NCBI RefSeq assembly: GCF_000003195.3
Contig: NC_012872.2
Coordinates: forward strand, 56,029,695-56,093,694
Reading direction: 5' to 3'
Origin: Sorghum bicolor
Taxonomy: Eukaryota > Streptophyta > Magnoliopsida > Poales > Poaceae
Length of the DNA: 64,000 nucleotides
The notes beneath the pieces were generated by a model, which saw nothing but the letters and a program-made list of their open reading frames with translations, was not told where the DNA came from and ran no database searches. A program made the translations under genes and the position numbers. Position 1 is the first letter of the stretch, and every line of letters begins with the position of its first letter. Below, one piece after another: positions 46,566 through 59,905 of this stretch.

Positions 46566-47667
46566 TTGCCTACAGTTTTGATCAGTTCCCAAGTTTGTGC
46601 TGTGATGGACTGAGTCAGCCTTTCAGATTCCTCCAAGGTTGCATAGGATCTATCCGGACGTGTACTGTGAAAATAAGAGGGTAGCTCTTAGAGCAGATGT
46701 ATTGTGTGTTATTGTAATTACTTAATGTGGTTGTGGCTAGAGAGAGTAACCTTTTGTTTCAGTGCATTTAATCAGTCACCTTAATGCTCAAGTTTGGACT
46801 TGATTTAACTCTGAGCAATTTGCTTGCTTTGGGCTGAAATATAATGTTCATTTAGTTGCTTATTCTGGTGAGTATAGTAATTTCAGAAAAGCACCCCATA
46901 CCATGTCACGCTCACTAATGGTGTGTTTGGTTTGAGGAATAAGGTAATCTATTTTCTTCACTCACTTTTTTTTATTTAGTTCGTGAAATAGAATGAATTG
47001 ATCCATCACCATCTTAAGCTAATAATTAGTATATGTATTGGAAATGGGTGATTACCAAAATTCATAAAATAAACTTATGATGCACCACCTGGGATGATTT
47101 CATAAACCAAACACATTATAAGTTTACATGCTTAGAACAATGATCCTTGTGTTGAACTATCTCCCAGTTGATGGCTCTTGACCTGCTCCGATGAACCACT
47201 TTTGCCAGTTTCCAGGCCCATGAAGACACCAAAACAACTGAAGATATAACAGGTTTTACAGTATGTTGAGCAAAATTATCAATAGCGAAGGTAGAAAGTA
47301 GCGCAGGCCACCAAATATGACAGAATGACACCATCAGTCAACTAAATCTGTACCGAGACTGCAAGCAGAGCAGCTGTTCTGTTATAGAGAAGCTTAAACG
47401 AAAAGAAGAAAAACACCTAACGCTACGGGAGCTCCAATTTACACCTAAGATGGCAACTTGACAATTCAGTGGCCTAGATATATGTTACAACGTCGCCTGT
47501 AAAGCACCCAGAACACCAGGGGGCACGACAAAACTGACCCAAAAATATTCACACCCGTCCGGGGGTAGTCAGTGAGGACTAAGGACATCACCCGCAACGA
47601 AGAAAGAATGAACAAAATTTCCCGCGGTAAGAATCATCACCCCAACTCCCCAAGTATGGTCAAAATG
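46566..47667. other. Convergent 3' region between two genes
   Basis: The zinc-repeat gene (plus) and the glycosyltransferase gene (minus) end toward each other, with stops 1.1 kb apart. About 46,919-47,115 looks like a Tourist-type MITE (GGTGTGTTTGGTTTG and AAACCAAACACA ends). The remainder is presumably 3' UTR of both genes. No further gene seen. Confidence 0.5.
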
Positions 47668-50600
47668 CTACAAATCTACTGTTGTATCATTCGAGCCACC
47701 TGTATCATCAGGTGGTGGCTTTATATACTTCCCCAACGTCTTTTGCCGAGCTCTATTCTTGATTCTCTGGATCTTCTCTCTGCTCTGCTGCTTTCTTCGC
47801 TCCTTCTCCTGCTGCCGCATGCTCCGCTCCCTCTCATAGAGACCCTGCCAGAAGACCTCTCCAGTTTGTGGCCAGAGCCACCTCCTGTCCGGGTGATCCA
47901 AATCAAACTCTTCTGCAAGCTCCTCGTCCATGCTCTTCAGAGTGGTGTAGGAGAAAAACTGCACTAACATTTGACCTCTCCTGCCACTGAGATGGTGCTG
48001 CTCCTGCATTGCACCAGTCTCAGGATTAACATAGACCATCCGCCGTGCACTGTGGAATGCCCAAACATTCACAATCAACTCCAGAACGCGAGAATAGCAG
48101 TGCTGGTCCTGTACAAAATAAGAAAAATGTCACAGGAGCAACTTCTTCTAATAGCTTCTCTATAAATTAACTACAAGCATCTAGTGAAAGCTGCCCATAA
48201 CATCATTAAAAGGGAGATGCGGATGGTGAGTTTCTATTTCTTTTCTTTTCTAAGCACATGAGGGCAAACCATGTATATTGACATGGTGATGATCTCGATT
48301 CTTATAGCTAGGGAATACATTTCACACTATAGATTATTCTATCTTAAGAAAATCTATTGCTCTGGGACAGGATTAGAAAATAATTAATGTTATCTAAAGA
48401 TGTGGCAAAGGGATCACCTTGTGGAGACTCAAGATGCAATGCCCAGTTTGATGGTGTTTGTCATACATTTGTGCATCCAATGCATCAACAAACATTCTGA
48501 AAAGCAAGAGCATACTGTAAACACCTAATGAAGCATATAGAAAAGCCTGAATTCCTATGGTATGATAGTCCTATCAGGTAAAAGGAATGAACATAGAACA
48601 ATGCAAGCAAGCAAATAGCGACCAAAAAACTTCATCCATGTTGATTAACATCTAGGATGCCTGTTATAGCAACACAATCCTATGAAATGATCAAATGACG
48701 AGATACTAGTTGAGAACTAGTCTTTTTTTGGACCCTGAGTCAATTAAAGCAAGGCTGCGCTTTAACAGGTAATTTTCCACAAAGTACACAACCCCAAATA
48801 ATCATCAACAATATACTGCTAGCAATGCAGACACAAATATGTTTAGATCAGCTACATCCAGGTATTCACAGTATGTTTGATACACATATAACATCAGATA
48901 ATAAACCAGTGCATACATATTATCTAGCTATACATGTAATAACACTCACTTGATTGTCAGTAAGATACCAAAAACATAACCCATACCTTGAAAACATAAC
49001 AAATTCTAGGAATGACCGTGTAGGCAAAACCCAACTTTGCATCACAGACCAAGTGTCTCCATCATTAGGCATATGTAACAGAGAATCCAGGTCATGATCA
49101 AGATGTACACCATACATCCTTTGGAACGCTTCCAAAACAGCTAACCTTTGAGGTACAAGTGCAGAGTAGATTAGTTCCATTGTAACAGAATAAAAACCAC
49201 TATGACAATACTACCATTGAAAAGCATACAACACAAAGCTGATTACATTAGTAGGATGGTCATACCCATATATACCATATATGTAGCACATATTAACGTA
49301 ACAGATCTCGTAGTTCTGTAACGATGATAAACTGAAATAGGCACTGATACAAAAACCTTAAATGACTACTCCCGTCATTCCAAACAGTAAATCATTTTAG
49401 CTTTGCCCAAAGTCAAACTTCTCAAGCTTTGATCAAGTTTATAGAAAATACACAAACATCTACAACATCAAATAAGATTTACCAGAGACACCATGAAGTA
49501 TATTTTGATAGTGCGTTTATTTGATATTGTAGATGTTTATACATTTGGTCTATAAACTTGGTCAAAGTGAGACAAGTTTGACTTAGAACAAAAGTAAAAC
49601 AACTTATAATTTGAAACGAGGAGAGTACTGTAAAAGAAAAGAACATAAAATCTGATTGCTCAGTAAATGTTTGATGATTCTTCAAAGAATTGACTATGAC
49701 TATGTACAGCAGTAACAAACAAGGTGCTTTGTTCCCAAGCAAAGTTGGGGTAGGCTAGAAATGAAATCCAACAAGGGACTAAAAATAAACAAACAAACAA
49801 AAAATGACACAAATTTGCTCAGACCATTACATTTGCAGAGTTGAAAATTAATTCAACACATGAAACACATTTATCTGGCTAACCTGCAGTTCCCAGCATT
49901 GATCGCATCACAGAAGGACCAAAAATCTTTATTAGCATGGTTTCTTGGATCTTGATCCATCCGGACCCAAAAATAAAAGGAATCTCCATGCTTTTGAGAT
50001 TGAACGGCTTCTAAGATTGCAGATTCAGCATTTTTTGACAAGTTTGCCTGTTCAGGGAAACAGCTACTCAGTACAAATAAGGTGCAAATTGTTCTGGAAG
50101 ACAATGTGGATTGTTCTCACTGCACTCAATGCACATGTTCCTTACAAAGAAACACTTGCCTACTCATCATGTTATCAATCAGATTCATGAAATCCATGGT
50201 ACCCAATAAAAAAGATATTAAAAAAAGAAGAAAGAGCTCGGTAGCATATATGGCCATAACTGGTTTGTTGGTCTTTGGTCGTTTCTTAGTTTCTTTTCAG
50301 TGATTTCTGCTGTACAGGTCATTCCCCGTTAGGGGTCTTTCTCTTCTTAATATAATGACACTCTGCTCTCCTGTGTGTTCGAGGAAAACAAAGGAAAATA
50401 AACACACTTGATCGTTACCTTTCTTGCTGTAGCTCTCCAGGACTGAAACCCTATCCAAGAATTTTTATGTATTCTGTCAATTCTGTTGGAAAGAGCAAAG
50501 AAAGCTCCAAATTCACCAAGAATATCTCTGTAGTAGATATTATTAAGAAGAGGAAGACGAGAAGAAGCATCAATATCATCCGCTCCTGGTCTTCGACCTT

Positions 50601-53600
50601 TTGAAGACTAATGAAAGAGAGAAGTAAATTATCAACATTATCCATCCAAATATTTGCAAAGCTATACCATATGTTATTCTTGTTAATGCCATATTTGTTC
50701 CACTGGTAGTAATAATTGTGCTCATTTTAGTTTTAGCAACTATTTTGCCCAAAGATAAAATATCTAGCACAAATCAAATTTTGGGTGCTAAATCATGTAT
50801 TCACCAAGTGGATTTCTTTGATGTAGTTTCAATGGATCAGGTTTTGAAAGGGATAGAGGGCACCATATAAGAGTGATGGACTCCACCACCAATGATTGAG
50901 AAATCAGGTGGTATTCTGCCTTCTTGGCTGATTATAAATCTGTATCACTCAAATGCTCCCTCCATTTCAAATCATAGGTCGTTTTGGCTTTACTATATAT
51001 CTAGACATAGTGTATATCTAGGTGCATAGCAAAAGCTATGTACCTAGAATTAGAAAAGCCAAAACAACCTATAATTTGGGATAGAGGGAGTACCATCCAA
51101 TGACACACATGGGAGTTTACACATCATCACTTTACATACATCAAGAGGAGTTGAGTTTACAAAATTATTGCTATATTCATATATCATTCATCAAAGGCTT
51201 ATCTAACCAAAAAAAAATATTAGACCAGAATTTGAAGAGTCCCTTAGCATGTAGTGGAATGTATTACTCGAAATATTTTAAGGACCAGATCAAATCTTTG
51301 AATTTGCAATTTTTTTGCTAATCTATGTGTTCATTATAGCTCATATCCTCGATGTTAGAATTGCCTGTCAAATGAGTTTATAACATCAGAATTATCTAAA
51401 TGCATCTTTGGAACATTCAAGCTGACCACAATTATTTATTGTGCTTAGTGGTAACAACAGCTTACCAGGCCAACTCCACGATAAAGAGAGCTCTGGTGCA
51501 GAAAGGGCCAGGTCCCCTCCCCAAAGAAAGGCTCATATATACAAAGTGGCTGACCTGTCCGCTCAAGCTCCTTGTCATCTCTTTCATGCAATTCATTTTT
51601 TAACCTCTCTACCCTTTTCACATTTCTGTACACCTCCTCCCATGTTCCATGTGGTTGGTCATTCCTGTCCTTCAACTACATAACAATCAACTCCAGCTAC
51701 TTACTTCAAAGCATTTTTAAAAATAAACAAAAAGAATGAGAGAAAGAAATAATGAATGACTATGCAAACTATTGCTGAATACGCAACCTTTGCATTTTAC
51801 CTCGTCTTCCTCCGTTTTTCTTTTGATGTCCATAACCTCATTTGCTCTCTGTTCCTCCCAGGCAATTGCAGAGAATGCGTCACTGATCTTGGTTGTACTC
51901 AAAGAAGAGTTTTCCATTTGGTTGCTATGCCACTCCTGCTCTAGTTTCTGGAGTATCTTGTAGCCAGACAAACTTGTATTCATACGGTGTAAATGCTTCA
52001 CATCCTCGAATAGGTGCCATTTCCACTCCTGTTTCAGAGCTAAAGGTATCTCACCAGCAGTTAAAGGGCTCAGTGCATCAGTGGGGATCTTGACAGTATT
52101 TTCCAGTAGCACAGCATAGCCTTCAATGGTCTCAGAAGCCATAAGATTCTTGGCATGGGCCTTCCCAGCTGAAGCAATCTTTTGCCCTGAAACAGACACT
52201 TTACCATTCGACACTGCTCGAAGAAGAACTTGAGCTAACATGCCAATATTCTTTCTTGGAAACAGAAGTCCGTTTACTCCATCATCGATCTACACCATAT
52301 GACAACCATGTTAGTTTATTTAGAATACTATATGCATTCATCAGTATTTGAAACTAGAGATGAATCACAATCTAGTATGAGGTGTCATCACGAACATACA
52401 TGTTTTCTAATAATTGCAAGGTCTGGAGCTATAACCAGCTTCTCAAGACTCATAGCTTGGACTAGCACACTGGGGAATAATTGCTCCTCGAGACAAGAAT
52501 AATATATAACAAGGTCAGCTGCACCAAGGAGGTTGTCCTTATCTTCAGCAGCAACATGCTCCACTGCACCTCTTGGAAAGCCAACACTTAGAGCAACAGA
52601 CTATCATGAACCAGAAAACTAATACAGGGTTAGATACAATTTAAAGCAATCGGACTGTAAATAACAGTTCACATGATCAGACAGGGCATGAAGACATGAA
52701 TAATAACCTCAAGGGCCATTCTATGCTTCTCAGTTATGTTCCCAGTGAAGACCTTTACTTTCAGTTCAGATTGTGTGCTATTCTCAGAGCGATATCTCTG
52801 CAACAGAGGACTTACTGCTTGCAAGACAAGCGCCTCTTCCATCAAATTATCACCATATGAAAATGGACTACCAACAATAGCAATTAAAAAATCTTTGGGA
52901 CTCAAGCCCAAGCTGATCCTCACATCTTCATGGTAACTTTTAGCAATAAATCTGTCAACCTGAAATGCTTCTGAGGGGGGGCCTGGAATCACGAAATAGT
53001 TACCAGAATCAAATGCAGCATACATCACCTGCAGGGAAATATTTAATTATACTTTTAGGTCAGAGGATCTTCATTCATATGACAATAACTCAATGATCGT
53101 TGAAATCACAAATAGATCAGAAGTAAATACCGGTAATATATAGTTTGGGAAAACTATAACATTTGCCCTGCTGAATACATCTTTCCAAGCATTTATGAGC
53201 TGAATCATTCCACTCGCATTATATTCTTTAGCACGATGTGCAAGAGAATATTCATGCACAGTCCAAATGATAGGTATGGATTTGAAAGGCTCGTGCAGAA
53301 GACTGTAGGAAGGCACAGACACATGATCCAAATCAAACATCTGATTTTGAGAAAGTATTCTATCAATTTCAAACAGAACAATCTATGGTCATACAATTCT
53401 AGTTATCTAATACTACCTTGAGAATACTGGCCTTGCCTCAATAGAATTGACAAGTATGCCATCATAGCTGCAGAAATAATGCAAATAAACCTGATGAGGA
53501 AATAATTAGAAAGTGAGGCTGAGGCCACATATCTTATCAGTAAAAGCAGGACGAAACACTATATACAGTAACCAAGAAGAAAACAGCAGGAGAGATAACT

Positions 53601-55456
53601 TCTGAAACTTACTCTAACCAATCTACGAAAATAGGTAAGCTTGTGTCCTCAGGTAGTATGCTCACTGGTACTCCAATGGCTCTCCAGATGTTACCACATG
53701 GGCCATCCTCAAGTGAGAAAACCTGAATTGACAATTTGTAAAGGAAATTAAAGGCAGCAGTTCAGAGAAAGTATTTGGATGTACATGATAATGACTAAGA
53801 AAAGAAAATATATAGGAAACCTTAACTCAGATACTAGGATCTAGTAATAGTATGCAAACTAGCAACACTAGCATGTCACCAAAAACAAGTACAGACTTAG
53901 CAGCTTACTGTGTAAAAGGACAATACTCCCAAGTATCATTATCAAAAAATTATGTGCATACGTCAAGAAGTTAATACAAACAAAGCAACATGCCAGCATC
54001 TTGGTTAAGTACATTAGATATGCTGAATCTTATTTTGATGAGTCTCATTATTTTTCTTGGTAATATGGAAGTCTAAAAATGTTGCTCATTAACAACCTCT
54101 GCAGGTAACATTTTATATTACACACAAAAAGGGTAAAAGTACCAGATCTTTGCACATTTTAGCACAGAAGACTATACACCAAAGAGGCAAAGTTGATCAA
54201 TCTGGATAATAATATGCTTCCAAGTTCTGACATGAACTTAGTAGATGAAGAAACTCCCAGGACAAAACATAGTAGAGGAAGCAATTCAGCGAAAAGGGTT
54301 GCATCTCCAATTTAGCCCTTGAATTTTTTTCCCATACCACAGAAACTGCGCTGACACAAACCTAGCAAAATACAGTCCACATTACATTACTTCAACACTG
54401 AGGACACCAAACTGCAGAGCAATTAACAGCCACGAGTCAATTTAAGTAATCTCACAGTTAGCTTTGTGTATCTTCCTTCCTTCTACTCTCTAGAAAGTAG
54501 AAACTAGAACATAGAAACCACAACGAGGCTCATACATTACTGAAAAGGTGCATAGATCATACATGGCAACCCAACTTGCTCCAAAATATTGAGGATTAAT
54601 CACAACAGCCCAGCTTAACCATGAAGTTATGTCCAGTTTTTCACAAACACAAGGGCGCACGTTGCACTCAATCAGTGCCTCCACGAACTTGTCTGACGAC
54701 GAACAAGTAAACTGCTAGCCTATGGTTCAGGAGACAGCATTTCAGTGACGCACCTTCATTTCGTAGCCCATGGCTTCCAGAACCGAGGCGACGCTAACCA
54801 TCTGAAGCTGCATTGCGCTGGGATACAGGTCACCGAACACCTATAGAAAGCTCAACCGCGAGCAGCGAGAAAAATCAGAAACCACATGGCAAAAAGTGAA
54901 TCCCCAACCCATACAAATCCTCCCCCACGCGACGCGAGCAATCCTCAGTAGTACTACTCACCATGGCAAGCCGCGGCTTCCGTACCCCGAGCCTCGTCAC
55001 GGGCGTCCCGAGCTCCGCCAAGCTCTGGGCCTCCTCCCTCCGCTCCCTCGCCCATTTCTCCCTCAGCCTGGTCGGCTGGAACTCGAACGCCACGCCCGCC
55101 TCCCACCGGACGAGGAGGCCGTCGCCGCGGTCCTCAGCAGTCCCGCCTCCGCCTCCGACGCGCCCCGGTCCCGCGCGGCGCGAGGGGAGCGTGAGCCTGG
55201 GCCGCTCGACGACGACGACGCCCGACCCCGGGAGGAAGGCGACGAAGACGATGGCGACGAAGAAGAAGGCGGCGGCGGCGACCATCCACTGGAGGTAGTC
55301 CACCTTCTCGAACAGCAGGAAGCGCGCGAGCCTGGATCTCGCCCGCACCTTCCGCGCGCCTGCGCCGACGCCGCCAGCCCGGGGCAGCGCCGGGCCCGGA
55401 CCGCCGCGCTTGTAGCTCCCCGCCGCGGCCGCGGCCCCGTTGTCGAGGGAGCCCAT
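47668..55456 (-). CDS. GT-B (GT4-like) glycosyltransferase-like protein, plant UDP-glycosyltransferase superfamily
   Basis: Fourteen exons on the minus strand: 55456-54962, 54840-54754, 53722-53613, 53467-53417, 53302-53131, 53028-52708, 52600-52400, 52289-51801, 51675-51466, 50607-50419, 50047-49884, 49145-48987, 48496-48418, 48108-47668. All use GT/AG and keep frame, giving 1,055 aa, close to the Arabidopsis relative At5g04480 as I recall it. The start MGSLDNG fits the family. Residues about 75-100 (WMVAAAAFFFVAIVFVAFLP) are one membrane anchor, suggesting a type II Golgi protein. LLHEPFKSIPIIW, YFVIPGPPSEAF, CLEEQLFPSVLVQAMSLEK and GTWPFLHQ mark the conserved domains, and the tail is basic. 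Donor and acceptor sugars are unknown. Introns hold two Stowaways. Confidence 0.9.
49369..49625. mobile_element. Stowaway MITE in a glycosyltransferase intron
   Basis: Starts CTCCCGTCATTCCAAAC and ends AATTTGAAACGAGGAGAG, flanked by TA on both sides. Lies in the intron between the exons at 50,047-49,884 and 49,145-48,987. Confidence 0.8.
50956..51090. mobile_element. Short Stowaway MITE in a glycosyltransferase intron
   Basis: About 135 bp with arms CTCCCTCCATTTCAAATCAT and ATAATTTGGGATAGAGGGAG and complementary inner arms (GTCGTTTTGGCTTT / AAAGCCAAAACAACC). TA follows the right end; the left flank has drifted to TG. Confidence 0.8.
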
Positions 55457-57220
55457 GCCGAGGCGCCAAGGCTGAGCCGCTCCTAGGGTTCCGCGGCCAT
55501 CGTCGATTGGTCGGAGCAATGGATTGGCAGTGAAGCGACTGTCCTAAGACTCGTGAGCGAGAGCGGGGCGCACCTACTACAACGGGGCGTTGCGTTTCGT
55601 TGATGAGCTTGTTGAGATGGGGAGGAACTAGAGGAGGCTAGAGGGGGGGGCGAGGACGATGGCGTTTAGGCGAGGGGAGCGAAGCAAGGGGCGCGGAGGG
55701 GCGTCGGATGGAGATCGGACGGTCGGAGATGGGGCTGCCCACGCGCGGAGCATGGGGCCGCGTGTTTCGGGAGGCGGGTCGGCGGGTGGGAATGGGTTCA
55801 CGCCGTCTCGGGCTCCGTAAGCCGCGTAGGCGGGTCCTGCTGCTGTCTCTCCTCTCTCTCTGCGGGTTTTAGCGTGGCAGGTGGGTCCGGAGCCTGAGGG
55901 GGCCCACGAGACATCCGGCGGGTAAGCCAAGTGCTCGGTGGCGTTCGGTTTGTGCAGAGAAGGAGCATTTGTTTGGGTATTTCGAGTCCGATGACATGTT
56001 TTTCTCGAGTGCTCCACTGTCCATTTGTTGTCCCCAAGCCAAGGATGGTAGTAGTAATAATTGGCATTTGCCCGTGCGCATTTTCTTGTCAATACCAAAT
56101 CTGTTGCTCGAATTTCTACATCGTTTCTTTATTATTACACCAAAAAAAACTTTCCATTTTTATATTTTTTCTGTGAAAGTATACCCAATCAATTAGGAGT
56201 ACACTCTACTCTTGTGTCAAAACAATTATACTCTGCTCAAGAGATGGTTTAACGCTAGCACTATGAATTTACGAGCACGCATAGAAAAGTGGCAGGATTT
56301 TTGCGGAAAGAAGGTGCTAGCTCCTGAATCCAGGGTCCAGATGGCGCGGCAGCTTTGATTCGTCCGCTCCGCACGGAAAGTCTTTTTCGGCACACTGGGA
56401 CTGGGGAGCGCGCGGAAAGATTCCTGGACCGGGGTCGTGCCTGTCTGTTTGCTACACGAACGAAACGTTTGGTTCCTGTAGCCGAAAGCTCAAGTTGCAT
56501 GGTTGGTCGGAGGCGTGCGGAAGAGCGAAACGCCTCTCTCCGTCGTCTCAAAAACCGTAAGCTCCTGCCGCGGCAGCAAAAGCGCAGGTGCGGTGCGGTG
56601 CGCCCCGTGCGCGGAGAAATGTGTGGAAAGCTTGCAGCCTGGCCGTTTAATCCAGGGTCCGATTATTTCTCTTTTGATGATGCCCCGTTTTGCCTCTGGG
56701 AATTGGACTTTGGTGGCGTGCACTTGGTTTAAGTGAGAACAAGTATTTCAGCCGATTCCATTCGGATTTGGTGCGGGGAATGCCATATTTTTTGCAGGAT
56801 TGCATTGTAAGCACGGGACGAATCTTTGATGAATTTCCCTAGCTCTACCGACCAAGATAAGCAGAACGGTGGACCCATACAAAGAGCGTGGTTTTTCTGT
56901 GCTGCTCCGTCCTAAAAAATTCCATTCAAGATGCAGATGCAGTATCCGCATGTCAACCTTCGACCTTTAAGATATGAATAATGTCTTGTGAATGAAAAGA
57001 GCACTAGTGACTAGTATCCGCATGTGAATGAAAAGAGCACTAGTATACTACTGTACTACCGAGTATTCGTGCACCGCGACTGTCGCCATCCGCCAGATCT
57101 GCTCGCGTTAGATGCTGTCAACGAAGTTGGAGGAGGACCTCGTCCCGTCACAATCAGGTCGCTTTACGACCACGCAAGCAAACAATTTCATCATTGCGAT
57201 TGCCAACCTAATATAAATTA
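55457..57220. other. Promoter side of the glycosyltransferase gene and spacer
   Basis: GC-rich from 55,457 to about 55,930, as expected for the 5' flank of the minus-strand gene; no TATA box was singled out. A 125-codon plus-strand frame at 56,355-56,732 shows no recognisable motif and is not called. Nothing else recognised. Confidence 0.4.
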
Positions 57221-57440
57221 GGGTCTTGTTTAATTCAAAAAAATTACAAAAAAAATAAATTTCCAGTTACATCAAATCCTACGGAGCATTAAATATAGAT
57301 AAAAACTAATTACACAGCCTTATAATTTACAAGTCAAATCTTTTAAGTCTAGTTAGTCTAAACAATATTTGTTAAATACAAATAAAAGTACTATAATATC
57401 TATTTTGCAAAAAAAATTTGAACTCAACAAGAACAAGACC
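57221..57440 (-). mobile_element. PIF/Harbinger MITE, GGCCTTGTTTAGTT family, eroded
   Basis: Starts GGGTCTTGTTTAATTC after TTA and ends CAACAAGAACAAGACC before TAG; reversed family interior with deletions. Confidence 0.7.
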
Positions 57441-57634
57441 TAGAGAACGTGCAACCCGCAGAAAGTTTCTCTTCCTTCATGATTCATTCATAAGAGCATG
57501 GAGACGTGCACTCAGCGTCTGTCACCGTGTCACATGCAACAATTCTGAACCATTGCCAAATCAGGCGACATGTATGTAATTCAGTGCGTGTTCCCCTATC
57601 ACTATCAGTTCCACCAAGTAATCCATTTCTATTA

Positions 57635-57980
57635 GGCCCTGTTTAGTTCTCTAACCAAAAATTTTTCATCCATTCCATCGAATCTTTGGACGCATGTATG
57701 GAACATTAAATGCACACAAAAAAATAAACTAATTACACAGTTTGGTTGAAAATCGCGAGACGAATCTTTTAAGCCTAGTTACTCCATGATTAGCTTTAAG
57801 TGCTACAGTAACCCACATGTGCTAATGACAGATTAATTATACTTAATAGATTTGTCTTGCAGTTTCGTGTTGAGCTATGTAATTTGTTTTTTTATTAGTT
57901 TCTAAAAACGTCTCTCGACATCCTTCAGACATATTCGATGTGACACCCAAAAAATTTTCATCTCCAATCTAAACAGGGCC
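57635..57980. mobile_element. Longer PIF/Harbinger MITE
   Basis: Ends GGCCCTGTTTAGTTCTC and AATCTAAACAGGGCC, flanked by TTA on both sides, 346 bp. The left half resembles the GGCCTTGTTTAGTT family; the right half differs (GTTTCTAAAAACGTCTCTCG). Confidence 0.87.
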
Positions 57981-58040
57981 TTAGACGATATACCAGCTAG
58001 CTACAGCAACAATCACTCCGCAAATACGAGTGAATAGTAA

Positions 58041-58179
58041 GGTCTTGTTTGGATGTTGTCGGATTTACTTCAATCCATGTGTGTTGGTGTGGATTGGTGT
58101 GGAATTTAGTTCAAGTTCCACTCTAATCCACCTCAACACATGTGGATTGATATGAATCCGACTATATTCAAACAAGGCC
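58041..58179. mobile_element. 139-bp MITE, GGCCTTGTTTGGATGTTGTC family
   Basis: Ends GGTCTTGTTTGGATGTTG and AAACAAGGCC, flanked by TAA on both sides; same length and layout as 22,475-22,613. Confidence 0.9.
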
Positions 58180-58367
58180 TAACCTGTAACATGATCCAGT
58201 AGCTCGCTGGAAAAGCTATTCATCCAGTTGGAGACGAAGCCCCACCCACACAGGCCGCCGGAATCAACATCATATGGTCCATTGCGTTGTCCCTGAAAGG
58301 GCAATCATGCATATTTTGATTTGATCTAGACACCACGGAGGTTGACCCACAAAGCTGCCGACGCTTA

Positions 58368-58610
58368 GGCCTTGTTTAGTTCCGAAAAATTTTGGAAAAT
58401 CGATATTGTAGCACTTTCGTTTGTATTTGACAAATATTGTCCAATTATGGACTAACTAGGCTCAAAAGATTCGTCTCGTCAATTCCGACCAAATTGTGCA
58501 ATTAGTTTTTATTTTCGTCTATATTTAATACTTCATGCATGCGTCTAAAGATTCGATGTGACGGAAAATATGAAAAATTTTGCAAAATTTTCTGGGAACT
58601 AAACAAGGCC
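58368..58610 (+). mobile_element. PIF/Harbinger MITE, GGCCTTGTTTAGTT family
   Basis: A 243-bp, well-preserved copy with ends GGCCTTGTTTAGTTCC and GGGAACTAAACAAGGCC, flanked by TTA on both sides. Confidence 0.93.
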
Positions 58611-58802
58611 TTATAGTACCCACCCATCCCCAGAACCCAGCCACAATGGCAGAGACCAGCAGAGATTAGAGGCTTAAGATCTCAACTTGCCGGTACCATA
58701 TAAAAGATAGAAAGAACACCAGATTTCAATAGCACTGATGACTGATCGTATGCCGCCAAGATCGACTACACCTAGAAATTCTAGGCATCATAAATCCGGG
58801 TT

Positions 58803-59144
58803 TTTTTTAAGCCTCTCATTCGGGCACAGCTACAGTATCTTGTACATTCACGAACGCACACCTATGCTACCCACACACACCACACTTACACTACGCATGC
58901 AGAACTAGACCTACAACTACACAAAAGATCGGAAGATCGCGTCCTTCTTGAGATCGCCGGGACCAATAGGTTCCGTAGACAACAGGCACGTCACAATTCC
59001 ATTGTGGCTTCACGCGAGAGAGGCTGCAGATGAAACAGGGAAAAACCACGAGATGAGGCACACGAGTGTCGATTTAGGGAATCCAACTCACGCCCGGCCA
59101 CTGGCACACCTAGCGAGCGAGCCAACCGAGCTACGCTCGGTCCT
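58803..59144 (-). mobile_element. tRNA-derived SINE with 14-bp target duplication
   Basis: Flanked by CATAAATCCGGGTT at 58,789-58,802 and 59,145-59,158. Read on the minus strand, a box A-like TAGCTCGGTTGGC near the start and a box B-like GAGTTGGATTCCC about 34 bases later give the RNA polymerase III promoter of a tRNA-type SINE, and the body ends in a short A-run next to the duplicated target. Length about 342 bp. It would depend on a LINE's enzymes for movement. Confidence 0.85.
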
Positions 59145-59397
59145 CATAAATCCGGGTTCTGCAAATGCTTTCAGGCATCTTCAAGTATGACAACAACAAT
59201 ATTGGATTACACAAGATTGATGTGATTTTTACTAGTAACAGTTCTTGTAAATATAAGTAAATTCCACAGTGGCAAAAAGGCATGGGTCCTTTTTTTGAAC
59301 TTAGAAAAGGCATGGGTCTTATCATCTAATCTAATGGGATCAGTTACCAACTGATCTATACGGGAATTAACAATAAAGGGCCAAATATGTTACTTGC

Positions 59398-59783
59398 TGT
59401 CATGTGGGGCCAAGCCTATGCGCGTCGTAGGCGCAACCGTGACATAAGGCGGGACCAGGAGCGTGCAGGTCGCGCCCAGCTTGGCGCGCACGCTGGCCTG
59501 GCTGCGCCCAGTGGCTAGGATAGGAAGGAAAGATTTGTTTAGATCCTAAATTATAGAAAGGATTAGTTTGGTTTCCTTACGGCCTCCAGCCGTGGGACTA
59601 TATGTACTAGCTTTGGACTTTGGAATAAAGCAAGCAATATCAATTATCTAAACTCTCTTTTCTCCCTAAACCTCTCAAGCCCGGTCGTCCGAGAGGGGCA
59701 TAACCTCCGGATCGGAAGTACGGCTGGAGACTACGATCTTCGTAGTCGAGGGCCGCCTACCCTAGATTACCAGGCCCTTGACA
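59398..59783 (+). mobile_element. Probable 5' LTR of a Ty3/gypsy element
   Basis: Starts TGTCATGTGG and ends CCCTTGACA; TGGTATCACGTGTC follows at 59,787 and resembles an initiator-Met tRNA primer-binding site. AATAAAG near 59,623 could be the polyadenylation signal. The left border is uncertain because no second LTR is in view. Confidence 0.6.
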
Positions 59784-59905
59784 ACCTGGTATCACGTGTC
59801 AGCCGATCCTCTTCCACCCGATCCGCCGCCGCCGCCGCCGTTCCACGCCCAACACCGCCAGCATCGCCAACACCCTCGATCACCTCCACCCTGCGCCCGC
59901 ACCCC

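Noticed and set aside
53071..53340. Extending the glycosyltransferase exon upstream to an ATG at 53,340
   Set aside because: The preceding exon ends in phase 2 and joins in frame only at the CCTTCCTACAG acceptor, which gives the conserved LLHEPFKSIP segment directly; the extra residues belong to the intron.
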